DNA of 64,000 bases from JAJRXR01 sp041987545 (GCA_041987545.1 JBHIWH010000001.1:806001-870000); one strand, 5' to 3'. Shown: positions 34,722-43,118, counted from the first letter of the stretch. Translations and numbers: made by a program. The notes: a model not told the origin generated them from the sequence alone.

Positions 34722-35414
34722 ATGGATGTCCCCGTCTACAACATGCAGGGCAAGGAGGTCGGCTCGATCTCCATCGACGAGGTCGCCCTGGGCGAGAAGG
34801 TCAACCCTTCTCTGATCAAGCAGGCGTACGTGCGGTACCACGCCAACCGGCGTCAGGGCTCGGCCCGGACGCTCAACCGGGGCGAGGTCACCGGCACCAC
34901 CGCCAAGATGTACCGCCAGAAGGGCACCGGCCGGGCGCGGCACGGCAACAAGAAGCCGCCCCAGTTCCGCGGCGGCGGTCACTACAAGACCAAGCGGCAG
35001 CGCCGCGAGGACTTCCGCCTCGACATGCCCAAGAAGATGCGCCGCAAGGCCAACCGCAACGCGCTGCTGGCCAAGCTGCTGGACAGCGAGGTCAAGGTGA
35101 TCGACTCGATCGCCCTCGACTCGCCCAAGACCAAGCCGTTCGTCGAGTTCCTGGGCGCCCTGGGCATCGACCAGTCGGCGCTCGTGGCGCTCTCGCCCGA
35201 CCCGGACAAGTCGGCCAACGCCCGGCTTGGCGTGCGGAACGTCGCGGGCGTGAGCACGTGCCGGGCGGACCAGCTCAACTGCTTCGAGATGCTCAACAAC
35301 CGGTACCTGGTGATCGGGAAGGACGACCTCGAGGCGTGGCTGAGCGGGCCCAGCTCGCAGACGGACAAGCAGGCGAAGGTCAGCCCGATGGGCGCCGCCA
35401 AGGAGGCTGAGTGA
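34722..35414 (+). CDS. rplD: Ribosomal protein uL4
   Basis: A 230-residue protein lining the exit tunnel, and the autoregulator of the S10 operon in E. coli. The extended loop is seen in KMYRQKGTGRARHGNKKPPQ and FRGGGHYKTKRQRRE. It is slightly longer than usual because of a Ser/Lys/Gln-rich end. The stop and the rplW start overlap as TGATG. The unusually long gap before it (34494-34721) may hold a promoter or control site. Confidence 0.96.
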   Translation: MDVPVYNMQGKEVGSISIDEVALGEKVNPSLIKQAYVRYHANRRQGSARTLNRGEVTGTTAKMYRQKGTGRARHGNKKPPQFRGGGHYKTKRQRREDFRLDMPKKMRRKANRNALLAKLLDSEVKVIDSIALDSPKTKPFVEFLGALGIDQSALVALSPDPDKSANARLGVRNVAGVSTCRADQLNCFEMLNNRYLVIGKDDLEAWLSGPSSQTDKQAKVSPMGAAKEAE

Positions 35415-35689
35415 TGCAGCCGCACTACATCATCCGCAAGCCGCTGCTGACCGAGAAGAGCACGCTGGGCATGGAAGAGGGCCAGTACGTGTTCGAGGTC
35501 GATCGGCGGGCGAGCAAGACGGACATCAAGAACGCGGTCGAGCGCGCCTACGACGTGAGCGTCGTGAGCGTGAAGACCCAGCTCCGCAAGGGCAAGACCA
35601 AGCGGACGCGGTTCGGCTACGTGGACGAGGGCAAGAGCAAGAAGGCGACGGTCCGCGTGAAGGAAGGTCAGGTCATCGAGCTGTTCTGA
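35414..35689 (+). CDS. rplW: Ribosomal protein uL23
   Basis: A 91-residue protein at the tunnel exit, docking site for trigger factor and SRP. The start PHYIIRKPLLTEKSTLGMEE and the middle KTDIKNAVERAYDVSVVSVKTQ are typical. ATG at 35414 follows AAGGAGG; a GTG one codon earlier is less likely. Overlaps rplD by one base pattern TGATG. Confidence 0.95.
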   Translation: MQPHYIIRKPLLTEKSTLGMEEGQYVFEVDRRASKTDIKNAVERAYDVSVVSVKTQLRKGKTKRTRFGYVDEGKSKKATVRVKEGQVIELF

Positions 35690-35734
35690 CGCCCCGGCGT
35701 CGGACGCTCGACAGCGAGCGCTGAAGGACGAGTC

Positions 35735-36592
35735 ATGGCGATCCGCAAGTACAAGCCGACGAGCCCCGGGCGACGCAACGCCAGGGTCAACCTCCACTCG
35801 GAGGTGACCAAGTACGGGCCCGAGAAGTCGCTGGTCAGCCCCCTGCCCAAGACGGGCGGGCGGAACCACCACGGGAAGATCACCGTCCGCGGTCGCGGCG
35901 GCGGCGTCAAGCGCCTCTACCGCCAGATCGACTTCAAGCGCAAGGACCGCGACGGGATCCCCGGCACCGTCGTCGGGGTCGAGTACGACCCCAACCGGTC
36001 GTGCCACATCGCGCTGATCGAGTACCAGGACGGCGTCAAGCGGTACATCCCCGCGCCCGCCAAGCTCAAGGACGGCGCCAGCGTCCTCAGCTCCTCGGAC
36101 GGGCCGATCGAGCCGACCGTCGGCTCGTGCATGCCCCTGCGGTTCATCCCCACGGGCATGGACGTGCACTGCGTCGAGCTGCAGCCGGGCAAGGGCGGGA
36201 AGCTGTGCCGCTCGGCGGGCATGTCGGCCCGCCTGATGAACAAGGAGGGCAGCTACGCGACGATCGTGCTGCCCTCGGGCGAGCTGCGCCGCGTGCCCAT
36301 CGACTGCCGCGCGACGATCGGGCAGCTGGGCAACACCGATCACCAGAACCGCCGCCTGGGCAAGGCGGGCCTGAACCGCAAGCTCGGGCGTCGGCCCAAG
36401 ACGCGCGGCATGGCGATGAGCCACCACGCGCACCCGCTGGGCGGCGGCGAGGGCCGGTCCAAGGGCGGGCGGGCGCCGGTGAGCAAGTCGGGCGTGCTGT
36501 CCAAGGGCGGCGGGACGCGGAACAAGAAGCAGCACTCGACGGACCTGATCATCCGCCGGCGCAAGAGCAAGCGCTACGGGCAGCTCAAGTGA
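35735..36592 (+). CDS. rplB: Ribosomal protein uL2
   Basis: A 285-residue core protein of the 50S interface and peptidyl-transferase assembly. The N-terminal AIRKYKPTSPGRRNARV and the conserved C-terminal region AMSHHAHPLGGGEGRSKGGR are clear; the His before PLGGG corresponds to the functionally important E. coli His229. Length is near normal (273 in E. coli). Part of the contiguous S10 cluster. Confidence 0.97.
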   Translation: MAIRKYKPTSPGRRNARVNLHSEVTKYGPEKSLVSPLPKTGGRNHHGKITVRGRGGGVKRLYRQIDFKRKDRDGIPGTVVGVEYDPNRSCHIALIEYQDGVKRYIPAPAKLKDGASVLSSSDGPIEPTVGSCMPLRFIPTGMDVHCVELQPGKGGKLCRSAGMSARLMNKEGSYATIVLPSGELRRVPIDCRATIGQLGNTDHQNRRLGKAGLNRKLGRRPKTRGMAMSHHAHPLGGGEGRSKGGRAPVSKSGVLSKGGGTRNKKQHSTDLIIRRRKSKRYGQLK

Positions 36593-36606
36593 GCGAGGAC
36601 TGACCG

Positions 36607-36888
36607 ATGGGACGAAGCCTGAAGAAAGGCCCGTACGTGGACGAGAAGCTCTACCGCAAGGTGGAGGCGATGTCCGAGTCGGGCGGGCGCAAGCCGATCA
36701 AGACGTGGGCCCGCTCGTGCACCATCGTGCCCGAGTTCGTCGGGCACACGTTCCAGGTGCACAACGGGCGGACGTTCCTGGACGTGTTCGTGACCGAGGA
36801 CATGGTCGGGCACAAGCTCGGCGAGTTCGCGGTCACCCGCACGTTCCGCGGGCACACGAACAAGAAGGAAGGGATCAAGTCCAAGTAG
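36607..36888 (+). CDS. rpsS: Ribosomal protein uS19
   Basis: The 93-residue 30S head protein opens with GRSLKKGPYVDEKLYRKVE and ends with FAVTRTFRGHTNKKEG, both family standards. Length is normal. The gene is 14 bases after rplB and 19 bases before rplV, as expected in a single transcript. Confidence 0.97.
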   Translation: MGRSLKKGPYVDEKLYRKVEAMSESGGRKPIKTWARSCTIVPEFVGHTFQVHNGRTFLDVFVTEDMVGHKLGEFAVTRTFRGHTNKKEGIKSK

Positions 36889-36907
36889 GGCTTGAGGAGC
36901 GTCAGCG

Positions 36908-37453
36908 ATGCGACTGGACAGCGCAAGATTGAAGAAGCGGTCGGACGAGCTGGGCGTGACGCCCGAGCAGCTCGCCGACGCCGTCGCCGCCACCGGGCGG
37001 AGCGAGAAGGACTCGGTGAAGGCGGTCAACAACTGGCTCGACGGGCGGGACCACCCGCGTTGCCGCAAGGCGGACGTCGAGCGGATGGCCGAGGTCCTGG
37101 GCGTGGCGCCCAAGGACATCGCCGCGTTCACCAGCGAGGTGCGGCACCACCGGGGCAGCCCCCGCAAGGCCCGCCTGGTCGCCGACCTGATCCGGGGCAA
37201 GCACTCGGACGACGCCCAGAACCTGCTGCAGTTCTCGACCAAGCGGGCGGCGACCAACGTCCGCAAGGCGCTGATGGCGGCGCTGACCGAGGCCGAGGAG
37301 AGCGGCGCCGACACGACCCGCTGCGTCGTGACCGAGGCCCGCGTGGACGAGGGGCCGCACATCAAGCGGTTCCGCCCGAAGGACCGCGGTCGGGCCCACC
37401 CGATCCTGAAGCGCACGAGCCACATCACCGTGTCCGTGCAGGAGCGAGGCTGA
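36908..37453 (+). CDS. rplV: Ribosomal protein uL22 with N-terminal HTH-like domain
   Basis: A 181-residue protein; normal uL22 is about 110. Residues about 76-181 are uL22 (SPRKARLVADLIRGKHSDDA ... RFRPKDRGRAHPILKRTSH). Residues 1-74 resemble a Cro/CI-type helix-turn-helix domain: ELGVTPEQLADAVAATGRSE, then VNNWLDGRDHPRCRKADVER and MAEVLGVAPKDI. The first part is not needed for uL22 folding. It may bind nucleic acid and could regulate the operon, but this is inference. Stop and rpsC start overlap as TGATG. No alternative start inside the HTH-like part restores a normal uL22 length with a good Shine-Dalgarno sequence. Confidence 0.9.
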   Translation: MRLDSARLKKRSDELGVTPEQLADAVAATGRSEKDSVKAVNNWLDGRDHPRCRKADVERMAEVLGVAPKDIAAFTSEVRHHRGSPRKARLVADLIRGKHSDDAQNLLQFSTKRAATNVRKALMAALTEAEESGADTTRCVVTEARVDEGPHIKRFRPKDRGRAHPILKRTSHITVSVQERG

Positions 37454-38157
37454 TGGGACAGAAGAGCCACCCGTTCGGATTCCGACTCGGCGTGACCGAG
37501 ACGCACCGCTCCCGCTGGTACGCGCCCAAGGCGCTGTACGGCGAGCTGCTCGTCGAGGACGAGAAGATCCGCCAGTACCTGGACAAGCGGCTGAACCGCA
37601 CGCCCCCGAACGCGGCCGTGTCGGACATCCACATCGAGCGCACCCGCGAGGAGCTCAAGATCATCATCCGGACCGCGCGTCCGGGCCTGGTGATCGGGCC
37701 CAAGGGCGCCGAGGTGGACCGGATGACTCAGGAGCTGGGGTACATGACGGGCCGCAAGGTCGCGATCTCGATCGTGGAGATCAAGAACCCGGACATGGAC
37801 GCGCAGCTGGTGGCCGAGGGTGTCGCCGAGCAGCTCAAGCGCCGCATGGGCTTCCGCCGCGTCGTGAAGATGCGTGCCGAGAACGTCATGCAGCAGGGCG
37901 CCAAGGGCGTGAAGATCCAGATCAAGGGCCGCCTGGGCGGCGCGGAGATGAGCCGCTCGATGGACACGCGGCTCGGGGCGCTGCCCCTGTCCACGCTGCA
38001 GGCGAACATCGACTACGGGTTCGCCGAGAGCAAGACGAGCTACGGGACCATCGGCGTCAAGTGCTGGATCTACAAGGGCGAGTACGCCGAGGCCCAGGAC
38101 GACGAGATGGCGACGGACGCGGCGGGCGGACGGGCGCGGGCCCGCGGGCGCCACTGA
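37453..38157 (+). CDS. rpsC: Ribosomal protein uS3
   Basis: A 234-residue 30S protein at the mRNA entry. MGQKSHPFGFRLGVTETHRS is the family start, the KH motif is VIGPKGAEVDRMTQEL, and the C-terminal domain includes GRLGGAEMSRSMDTRLGALPL. The end is Ala/Arg/Gly-rich (AAGGRARARGRH). Length is normal. Confidence 0.97.
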   Translation: MGQKSHPFGFRLGVTETHRSRWYAPKALYGELLVEDEKIRQYLDKRLNRTPPNAAVSDIHIERTREELKIIIRTARPGLVIGPKGAEVDRMTQELGYMTGRKVAISIVEIKNPDMDAQLVAEGVAEQLKRRMGFRRVVKMRAENVMQQGAKGVKIQIKGRLGGAEMSRSMDTRLGALPLSTLQANIDYGFAESKTSYGTIGVKCWIYKGEYAEAQDDEMATDAAGGRARARGRH

Positions 38158-38209
38158 GTAAGCGATCAGTTTCGGGACGCGGAATCGAGCAGGATAAAGG
38201 GAACGACAG

Positions 38210-38635
38210 ATGCCCCCCTACAAGATCCCCAAGCGAGTCAAGCACCGCAAGGAGTTCCGGCGCGTCCGGGACCGGAAGGCGACCAAGGGCAACTACGTCG
38301 CGTTCGGCGACTACGGCCTGCAGGCGCTCGAGGGCTGCTGGCTCAAGAGCAACTGCATCGAGTCCGGGCGTGTCGCGGCCCAGCACTACCTCAAGCGCGA
38401 GGGCAAGCTGTTCATCCGCGTCTTCCCGGACAAGCCCGTGTCCAAGAAGCCCCTCGAGACCCGCATGGGCAAGGGCAAGGCGGACGTGGACTACTGGGCG
38501 GCGCGGGTCAAGCCCGGCACCGTCATGTTCGAGCTCGCGGGCGTGAGCGAGGAGAAGGCCAAGGCGGCGTTGCACCGCGTGGCCATGAAGATGCCGGTCC
38601 GGTGCCGCCTGGTGCACCGCCGGGTGAGCGTGTGA
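38210..38635 (+). CDS. rplP: Ribosomal protein uL16
   Basis: A 141-residue 50S protein near the A-site tRNA. The start PPYKIPKRVKHRKEFR, the segment GDYGLQALEGCWLKSNCIES and the region MGKGKADVDYWAARVKPGTV are typical; the MGKGKG-type loop has MGKGKA. Length normal. 52 bases separate it from rpsC. Confidence 0.96.
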   Translation: MPPYKIPKRVKHRKEFRRVRDRKATKGNYVAFGDYGLQALEGCWLKSNCIESGRVAAQHYLKREGKLFIRVFPDKPVSKKPLETRMGKGKADVDYWAARVKPGTVMFELAGVSEEKAKAALHRVAMKMPVRCRLVHRRVSV

Positions 38636-38660
38636 GCCCGGAAGGCTTGGAGAACCGGCG

Positions 38661-38882
38661 ATGAAGCGCGGACGACTCGAGACAGACACCAAGAGCGAGC
38701 GGAAGGTCTCGGCGCTCAAGGACGAGGAGCTGGGCGCGGAGGTCGCGAGACTCCGCGAGCGGCTGATGACCCTCAAGAGCCAGAGCGTGAGCGAGAAGGT
38801 CCACGACAACTCGCAGTTCGGCAAGATCAAGCGGGACATCGCCCGCCTGCTGGGCGAGCAGACCCGCAGGGCGCAGGCGTAG
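38661..38882 (+). CDS. rpmC: Ribosomal protein uL29
   Basis: A 73-residue two-helix protein at the tunnel exit. The family pattern is seen in LKDEELGAEVARLRERLMTLKSQ and FGKIKRDIARLLGEQTRR. Slightly longer than usual at the N-terminus (KRGRLETDTKSERKVS). Part of the rplP-rpmC-rpsQ set in the standard order. Confidence 0.93.
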   Translation: MKRGRLETDTKSERKVSALKDEELGAEVARLRERLMTLKSQSVSEKVHDNSQFGKIKRDIARLLGEQTRRAQA

Positions 38883-38896
38883 GCAAAGAGGACGCG

Positions 38897-39178
38897 ATGA
38901 GCAAGACCGCACAACAGGACGAGATCGCCAAGGGCGCCCGGGTGGGCGTGGTGCAGACAGACGCCCGCGACAAGACGCGGAAGGTCGTCATCGAGTACCA
39001 GGCCCAGCACCCGAAGTACGGCAAGTACGTTCGCCGGCGGACGGTCCTGCACGCGCACGACGAGAACAACGAGTCGGCGACCGGGGACAAGGTCGAGATC
39101 GTCCCCTGCCGCCCCATGAGCAAGACCAAGTCCTGGAAGATCACCCGCGTCGTCGAGAAGTACGTGGGCAACGAGTAA
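38897..39178 (+). CDS. rpsQ: Ribosomal protein uS17
   Basis: A 93-residue OB-fold 30S protein. GVVQTDARDKTRKVVIEYQA and HPKYGKYVRRRTVLHAHDEN are the family core (RKSKKYLAHD type), followed by GDKVEIVPCRPMSKTKSWKI. Short N-terminal extension. In standard order after rpmC. Confidence 0.95.
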   Translation: MSKTAQQDEIAKGARVGVVQTDARDKTRKVVIEYQAQHPKYGKYVRRRTVLHAHDENNESATGDKVEIVPCRPMSKTKSWKITRVVEKYVGNE

Positions 39179-39220
39179 GCGAGTCGGTCGAGCCGCCCCC
39201 GGAGGGCGGGAGCAACAGCC

Positions 39221-39607
39221 ATGCTGCAAGCAGAATCACGGTGCGAGGTCGCCGATAACTCGGGCGCGAAGATCGCCTACGTCATCCGCGTCTACGGCGG
39301 ATCGACCGGCGGCGGGCAGTACACCCGCAAGACCGCCGGCGTCGGCGATCGCGTCCTCATCAGCGTCAAGAAGGCCCTGCCCGGGTCGGACATCAAGTCC
39401 GGCGACATGTCCAAGGCGGTCATCGTCCGCACGGGCAAGGAGACCCGCCGCAAGGACGGGTCGTACGTCAAGTTCGACTCCAGCGCCGTCGTCCTCATCC
39501 AGGACGACGGCAACCCCAAGGGCACGCGCATCTTCGGGCCCGTCGCCCGCGAGCTGCGCGAGCGGAACTACATGAAGATCGTCTCCCTTGCCTCGGAGGT
39601 GGTGTGA
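39221..39607 (+). CDS. rplN: Ribosomal protein uL14
   Basis: A 128-residue 50S protein at the subunit interface (bridge B8). MLQAESRCEVADNSGAKIAY matches the family start, and the C-terminus has GTRIFGPVARELRERNYMKI and SLASEVV. Length is near normal (122). The stop overlaps the rplX start as TGATG. Confidence 0.96.
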   Translation: MLQAESRCEVADNSGAKIAYVIRVYGGSTGGGQYTRKTAGVGDRVLISVKKALPGSDIKSGDMSKAVIVRTGKETRRKDGSYVKFDSSAVVLIQDDGNPKGTRIFGPVARELRERNYMKIVSLASEVV

Positions 39608-39942
39608 TGGCCAGGCACGTGCGCACGGGCGACCAGGTGATCATCACCGCCGGCGACCACAAGGGTCAGACCGGCGAGATCTCCCGCGTCATCCCAGAGA
39701 AGGATCAGGTCGTCGTCAAGGGGATCAACATGCGGACGCGGCACATGCGCCCGACGCAGCTCAACCCCCAGGGCGGCACGATCACCCGCGAGGCGCCCAT
39801 CCACATCTCCAACGTCTCGCCCGTCGTGGACGGGCGCGGCACGCGGGTCCGCTTCGAGGTCAAGGACGACGGGTCCAAGACCCGCGTCGCGGCCCGTGGC
39901 GGGAAGGTCATCAGCGAGCTCCGGGGTCCCCGGAACAAGTGA
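39607..39942 (+). CDS. rplX: Ribosomal protein uL24
   Basis: A 111-residue assembly initiator of the 50S subunit. The KOW motif is GDQVIITAGDHKGQTGEISR, followed by GINMRTRHMRPTQLNPQGGT and ISNVSPV. ATG at 39607 is used, with the GTG one codon before it unlikely. Length normal. Confidence 0.95.
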   Translation: MARHVRTGDQVIITAGDHKGQTGEISRVIPEKDQVVVKGINMRTRHMRPTQLNPQGGTITREAPIHISNVSPVVDGRGTRVRFEVKDDGSKTRVAARGGKVISELRGPRNK

Positions 39943-39986
39943 GTCATTGAACCCGGGGCCCCGCGTCCCGAGCAGAGAGCCGAGCC

Positions 39987-40628
39987 ATGGCGAAAGACAA
40001 AGGCAAGAAGAAGGGCGGCGAGCCGACGCCGGAGGAGCAGGAGGCGATGAAGCCCTCGGGCCCGCCGCGCCTCCGCACGCTCTACATGGAAGAGGTCCGC
40101 CCGAAGGTGACCGAGAAGTTCGGCGTCAAGAACCCGATGGCGATGCCCGAGCTCGAGAAGATCACCATCAACGTGAACATGGGCCGCCACCTCGACGGGA
40201 CCAAGGTCCCCGCGGGCGTGAAGGACACGGTCCTCGACACGCTGACCAAGATCTCGGGCCAGAAGCCCGTGGTGCTGGCGGCCAAGAAGAGCGTCTCGAA
40301 CTTCAAGGTCCGCGAGGGCTACGAGACCGCCGCGATGGTCACGATCCGTCGCGACCGGATGTGGCACTTCCTCGATCGGCTCATCAACCTGACGGCGCCC
40401 CGCATCAAGGACTTCCGGGGCCTGAACGACAAGGCGTTCGACCGCCAGGGCAACTACTCGATGGGCCTGAACGAGCAGGGCGTGTTCCCCGAGATCAACA
40501 TGGCCGAGGTGAGCTTCACCCACGGCATGAACATCAACCTCACGTTCTCCAACTCGGACCCCGAGAAGAGCAGGTTCGTGCTCGACGAGCTGGGGATGCC
40601 CTTCAAGAAGCCCGAGACGAACAACTGA
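39987..40628 (+). CDS. rplE: Ribosomal protein uL5
   Basis: A 213-residue protein of the central protuberance contacting 5S rRNA and tRNA. Core segments are ITINVNMGRHLDGTKVPAGV, TKISGQKPVVLAAKKSVSNF and REGYETAAMVTIRRDRM. A Lys/Glu/Pro-rich N-terminal extension of about 28 residues (KDKGKKKGGEPTPEEQE) precedes the usual start. Followed by rpsN in standard order. Confidence 0.96.
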   Translation: MAKDKGKKKGGEPTPEEQEAMKPSGPPRLRTLYMEEVRPKVTEKFGVKNPMAMPELEKITINVNMGRHLDGTKVPAGVKDTVLDTLTKISGQKPVVLAAKKSVSNFKVREGYETAAMVTIRRDRMWHFLDRLINLTAPRIKDFRGLNDKAFDRQGNYSMGLNEQGVFPEINMAEVSFTHGMNINLTFSNSDPEKSRFVLDELGMPFKKPETNN

Positions 40629-40672
40629 ACGGATGAGCCCGCGGGCGACGCGGGCGGGAGCGGATAGCAGGC

Positions 40673-40858
40673 ATGGCCACGAAAGCACAGGTCGTCAAGA
40701 GCAGGAAGACGCCCAAGTACTCCTCGAGGCTTGTGCGCCGGTGCGAGCTCACCGGGCGCGCGAGGGGTGTGTACCGGAAGTTCCGGATCAGCCGGATCAT
40801 GCTCCGGAAGCTGGCGCTCGAGGGCAAGATCCCGGGCATGCGCAAGGCGAGCTGGTAG
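40673..40858 (+). CDS. rpsN: Ribosomal protein uS14, short form lacking the zinc quartet
   Basis: A 61-residue protein with the length and end (GKIPGMRKASW) of the zinc-binding short uS14. Of the four zinc cysteines only the first is left: RRCELTGRARGVYRKFRISR, where CxxC reads CELT, and the second pair has become ISRIM. So it is a zinc-free (C-) version of the short form. It functions in the 30S head near uS3 and uS10. Confidence 0.92.
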   Translation: MATKAQVVKSRKTPKYSSRLVRRCELTGRARGVYRKFRISRIMLRKLALEGKIPGMRKASW

Positions 40859-40895
40859 AGGCCCGAAGGGCTCCTGAGGAAGCAAGGACAGACTC

Positions 40896-41294
40896 ATGTC
40901 ACTCAACGATCCGATCGCCGACATGCTCACGCGGATCCGCAACGCGGCCCGGAACCGCGCCAAGACCGTCGTGTGCCTCAACTCCAAGGTGTGCAAGGGC
41001 ATCGCCCAGGTGCTCCAGGACGAGGGCTACATCAACGGCTACGAGGTCCAGGACGACGGGCGCCAGGGCAAGATCCACATCGACCTGAAGTACGGCCCCC
41101 GGGGCGAGGTCATCCTCCACGACCTGACCCGCGCCTCCAAGCCGGGCCTCCGGGTCTACACCAAGGTCGAGGGCATCCCCTCGCCCATGCAGGGCCTGGG
41201 CATCTCGATCGTCTCGACCAGCAAGGGCGTGCTCAGCGGCCGCCGATGCGCCGAGGAGAACGTGGGCGGCGAGCTGCTCTGCACCGTGCACTAA
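40896..41294 (+). CDS. rpsH: Ribosomal protein uS8
   Basis: A 132-residue 30S central-domain protein, which represses the spc operon in E. coli. MSLNDPIADMLTRIRNAARN matches the family start. The C-terminal signature is seen in GISIVSTSKGVLSGRRCAEE and NVGGELLCTVH (STSKGVMTDxEARxxxVGGExLCYVW type). Length is normal. Confidence 0.97.
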   Translation: MSLNDPIADMLTRIRNAARNRAKTVVCLNSKVCKGIAQVLQDEGYINGYEVQDDGRQGKIHIDLKYGPRGEVILHDLTRASKPGLRVYTKVEGIPSPMQGLGISIVSTSKGVLSGRRCAEENVGGELLCTVH

Positions 41295-41363
41295 CAGGAA
41301 CACACACGGGCTGGACTCCCCGGGGAACACCGGACGACGACGACAGCCGGGAGACGAACGACG

Positions 41364-41915
41364 ATGAGCCGGATCGGAAAGAAACCAGTCGAGGTCCCCA
41401 AGGGGGTCAAGGTCTCGATCAGCGGGCAGACCATCTCGGTCGAGGGCCCGAAGGGCACGCTCAGCTACGAGCACCGCCCCGAGGTCGCGGTCGCGTGGAA
41501 CGAGGACGAGAAGGCCGTCACGGTCACCATCGACGAGTCGATGATGAAGAGCCGGACGGTCCGGGCCTACTGGGGCACGACGCGGGCGCTGATCGCCAAC
41601 ATGATCGAGGGCGTGACCAAGGGGTACGAGAAGAAGATGGAGGTCGTGGGCGTCGGCTGGACGGCCGCCGTCTCGGGCCAGAACCTCGACCTCAAGGTCG
41701 GGTACGCGAACACGATCCGGATGTCGATCCCGCAGGGTCTGAGCGTGAACGTCGAGAAGCAGCTCGTGACGATCACGGGCGCCGACAAGCAGGCGGTCGG
41801 GGCGTTCGCCGCGGATATGCGGGCCAAGCGGAAGCCCGAGCCGTACAACGGCAAGGGCATCAAGTACGCCGACGAGGTCATCAAGAAGAAGCAGGGCAAG
41901 CAGTTCGGCGCCTAA
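41364..41915 (+). CDS. rplF: Ribosomal protein uL6
   Basis: A 183-residue two-domain 50S protein near the factor-binding site. SRIGKKPVEVPKGVKVSI and VEGPKGTLS mark the first domain, and the C-terminal KRKPEPYNGKGIKYADEVIK is the family signature. Length normal. In the standard spc order. Confidence 0.97.
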   Translation: MSRIGKKPVEVPKGVKVSISGQTISVEGPKGTLSYEHRPEVAVAWNEDEKAVTVTIDESMMKSRTVRAYWGTTRALIANMIEGVTKGYEKKMEVVGVGWTAAVSGQNLDLKVGYANTIRMSIPQGLSVNVEKQLVTITGADKQAVGAFAADMRAKRKPEPYNGKGIKYADEVIKKKQGKQFGA

Positions 41916-41936
41916 GGCCGGCAGAGGTCACGAGCC

Positions 41937-42299
41937 ATGGACAAGAGCAAGCTCAAGACGGTTCGGCGTTCGCGGAGGCGGCGCGGTCAGCGGAAGCGCA
42001 TCGGGGGGACCCCCGAGCGGCCGCGTCTGTGCGTCTACCGCTCCCTGAACCACATGTACGCCCAGGTCATCGACGACCTGACGGGCACGACGATCGCGTC
42101 CGCATCGACCCGGGACAAGGGCGCGGGCGGCGGAGCGACGGGCAACGCCAAGGCCGCGGAGGTCATCGGCGAGAAGATCGCCGAGAAGGCCAAGGCCGCC
42201 GGCGTCACCCAGGTCGTCTTCGACCGGGGCGGGTTCCGGTACCACGGGCGCATCCGCGCTCTGGCCGACGCGGCACGCAAGGGCGGGCTCGAGTTCTGA
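41937..42299 (+). CDS. rplR: Ribosomal protein uL18
   Basis: A 120-residue 5S-binding protein. The basic N-terminus (KTVRRSRRRRGQRKRIGGTP) leads to RPRLCVYRSLNHMYAQVIDD and the C-terminal FDRGGFRYHGRIRALADAAR, a strong family signature. The stop is immediately followed by ATG at 42300, a less favoured start for rpsE. Confidence 0.96.
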   Translation: MDKSKLKTVRRSRRRRGQRKRIGGTPERPRLCVYRSLNHMYAQVIDDLTGTTIASASTRDKGAGGGATGNAKAAEVIGEKIAEKAKAAGVTQVVFDRGGFRYHGRIRALADAARKGGLEF

Positions 42300-42323
42300 A
42301 TGTCACGCGGAAGGAAGGGCGAT

Positions 42324-43118
42324 ATGCCTGAGGTTCTCGAAGAAACCAGCAGCCTCGAGTCGCAGACTCTCAACATCTACCGCACCGCCGCCACGGTCAA
42401 GGGCGGTCGGCGGTTCAGCTTCGGCGCGCTCGTCGTCTGCGGCGACCGGCGCGGCCGGGTCGGGTACGGCTACGGCAAGTCGAACGAGGTACCCACCGCG
42501 ATCGAGAAGGCCGAGAAGTACGCCAAGCGCGACCTCGCCCGCGTCCCGATGGCCGGGCACACCCTCCCACACGAGGTCGAGGGCCGGTTCGGCGCCAGCA
42601 TCGTCCGCCTGATCCCGGCCAGCCCGGGAACGGGCGTCGTCGCCGGCGGCGCCGTCCGAACGGTGCTCGAGATGGCCGGCATCACCGACTGCCTGGCCAA
42701 GTGCTTTGGCTCGACCAACAAGCTCAACACCATCAAGGCCACCTTCGACGGCCTCAGCCAGCTCCGCACACGCGAGCAGGTCGCCGAGCTCCGCGGCGTC
42801 GAGATCACGACCACCGAGATCGAGCAGCGCATCGAGCGCGGCCAGCGGTTCATGCCCTCGGTCTCCGAGGGCGGCGAGAAGATGCGCGCCCCGGTCAACA
42901 CCATCGGCCAGGAGCGCGGCGGCCGCGGCGGCGGTCGCGGCGGACGCGGCGGCCGGGGTGGTCGCGGCGGCGGTCGCGGCGGGCCCCGCGGTGGCGGCGG
43001 CTTCGGCGGCGGCGGTGGTGGCGGCGGCGCACCCAACCCGGCTCCCGCGCCCTCCGGCGACTCGGCGCCCGCGGCCGGCGACTCCAAGGACTCGGCCCCC
43101 TCCGAGGGCTCCAGCTAA
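42324..43118 (+). CDS. rpsE: Ribosomal protein uS5 with RGG-rich tail
   Basis: A 264-residue protein (E. coli 167). Core uS5 spans about 1-195: FSFGALVVCGDRRGRVGYGY, LPHEVEGRFGASIVRLIPAS and AGGAVRTVLEMAGITDCLAK. Residues about 198-235 are almost entirely Gly and Arg (RGG repeats), followed by a Pro/Ala/Ser/Asp tail. RGG tracts bind RNA in other proteins. ATG at 42324 follows GGAAGG; the ATG at 42300 would add eight residues. rpmD, which often follows, is absent. Confidence 0.93.
   Translation: MPEVLEETSSLESQTLNIYRTAATVKGGRRFSFGALVVCGDRRGRVGYGYGKSNEVPTAIEKAEKYAKRDLARVPMAGHTLPHEVEGRFGASIVRLIPASPGTGVVAGGAVRTVLEMAGITDCLAKCFGSTNKLNTIKATFDGLSQLRTREQVAELRGVEITTTEIEQRIERGQRFMPSVSEGGEKMRAPVNTIGQERGGRGGGRGGRGGRGGRGGGRGGPRGGGGFGGGGGGGGAPNPAPAPSGDSAPAAGDSKDSAPSEGSS

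Noticed and set aside
42905..43035. GGC-rich DNA repeats
   Set aside because: They encode the RGG tail of uS5; no regular repeat-spacer layout of a CRISPR array or other element.
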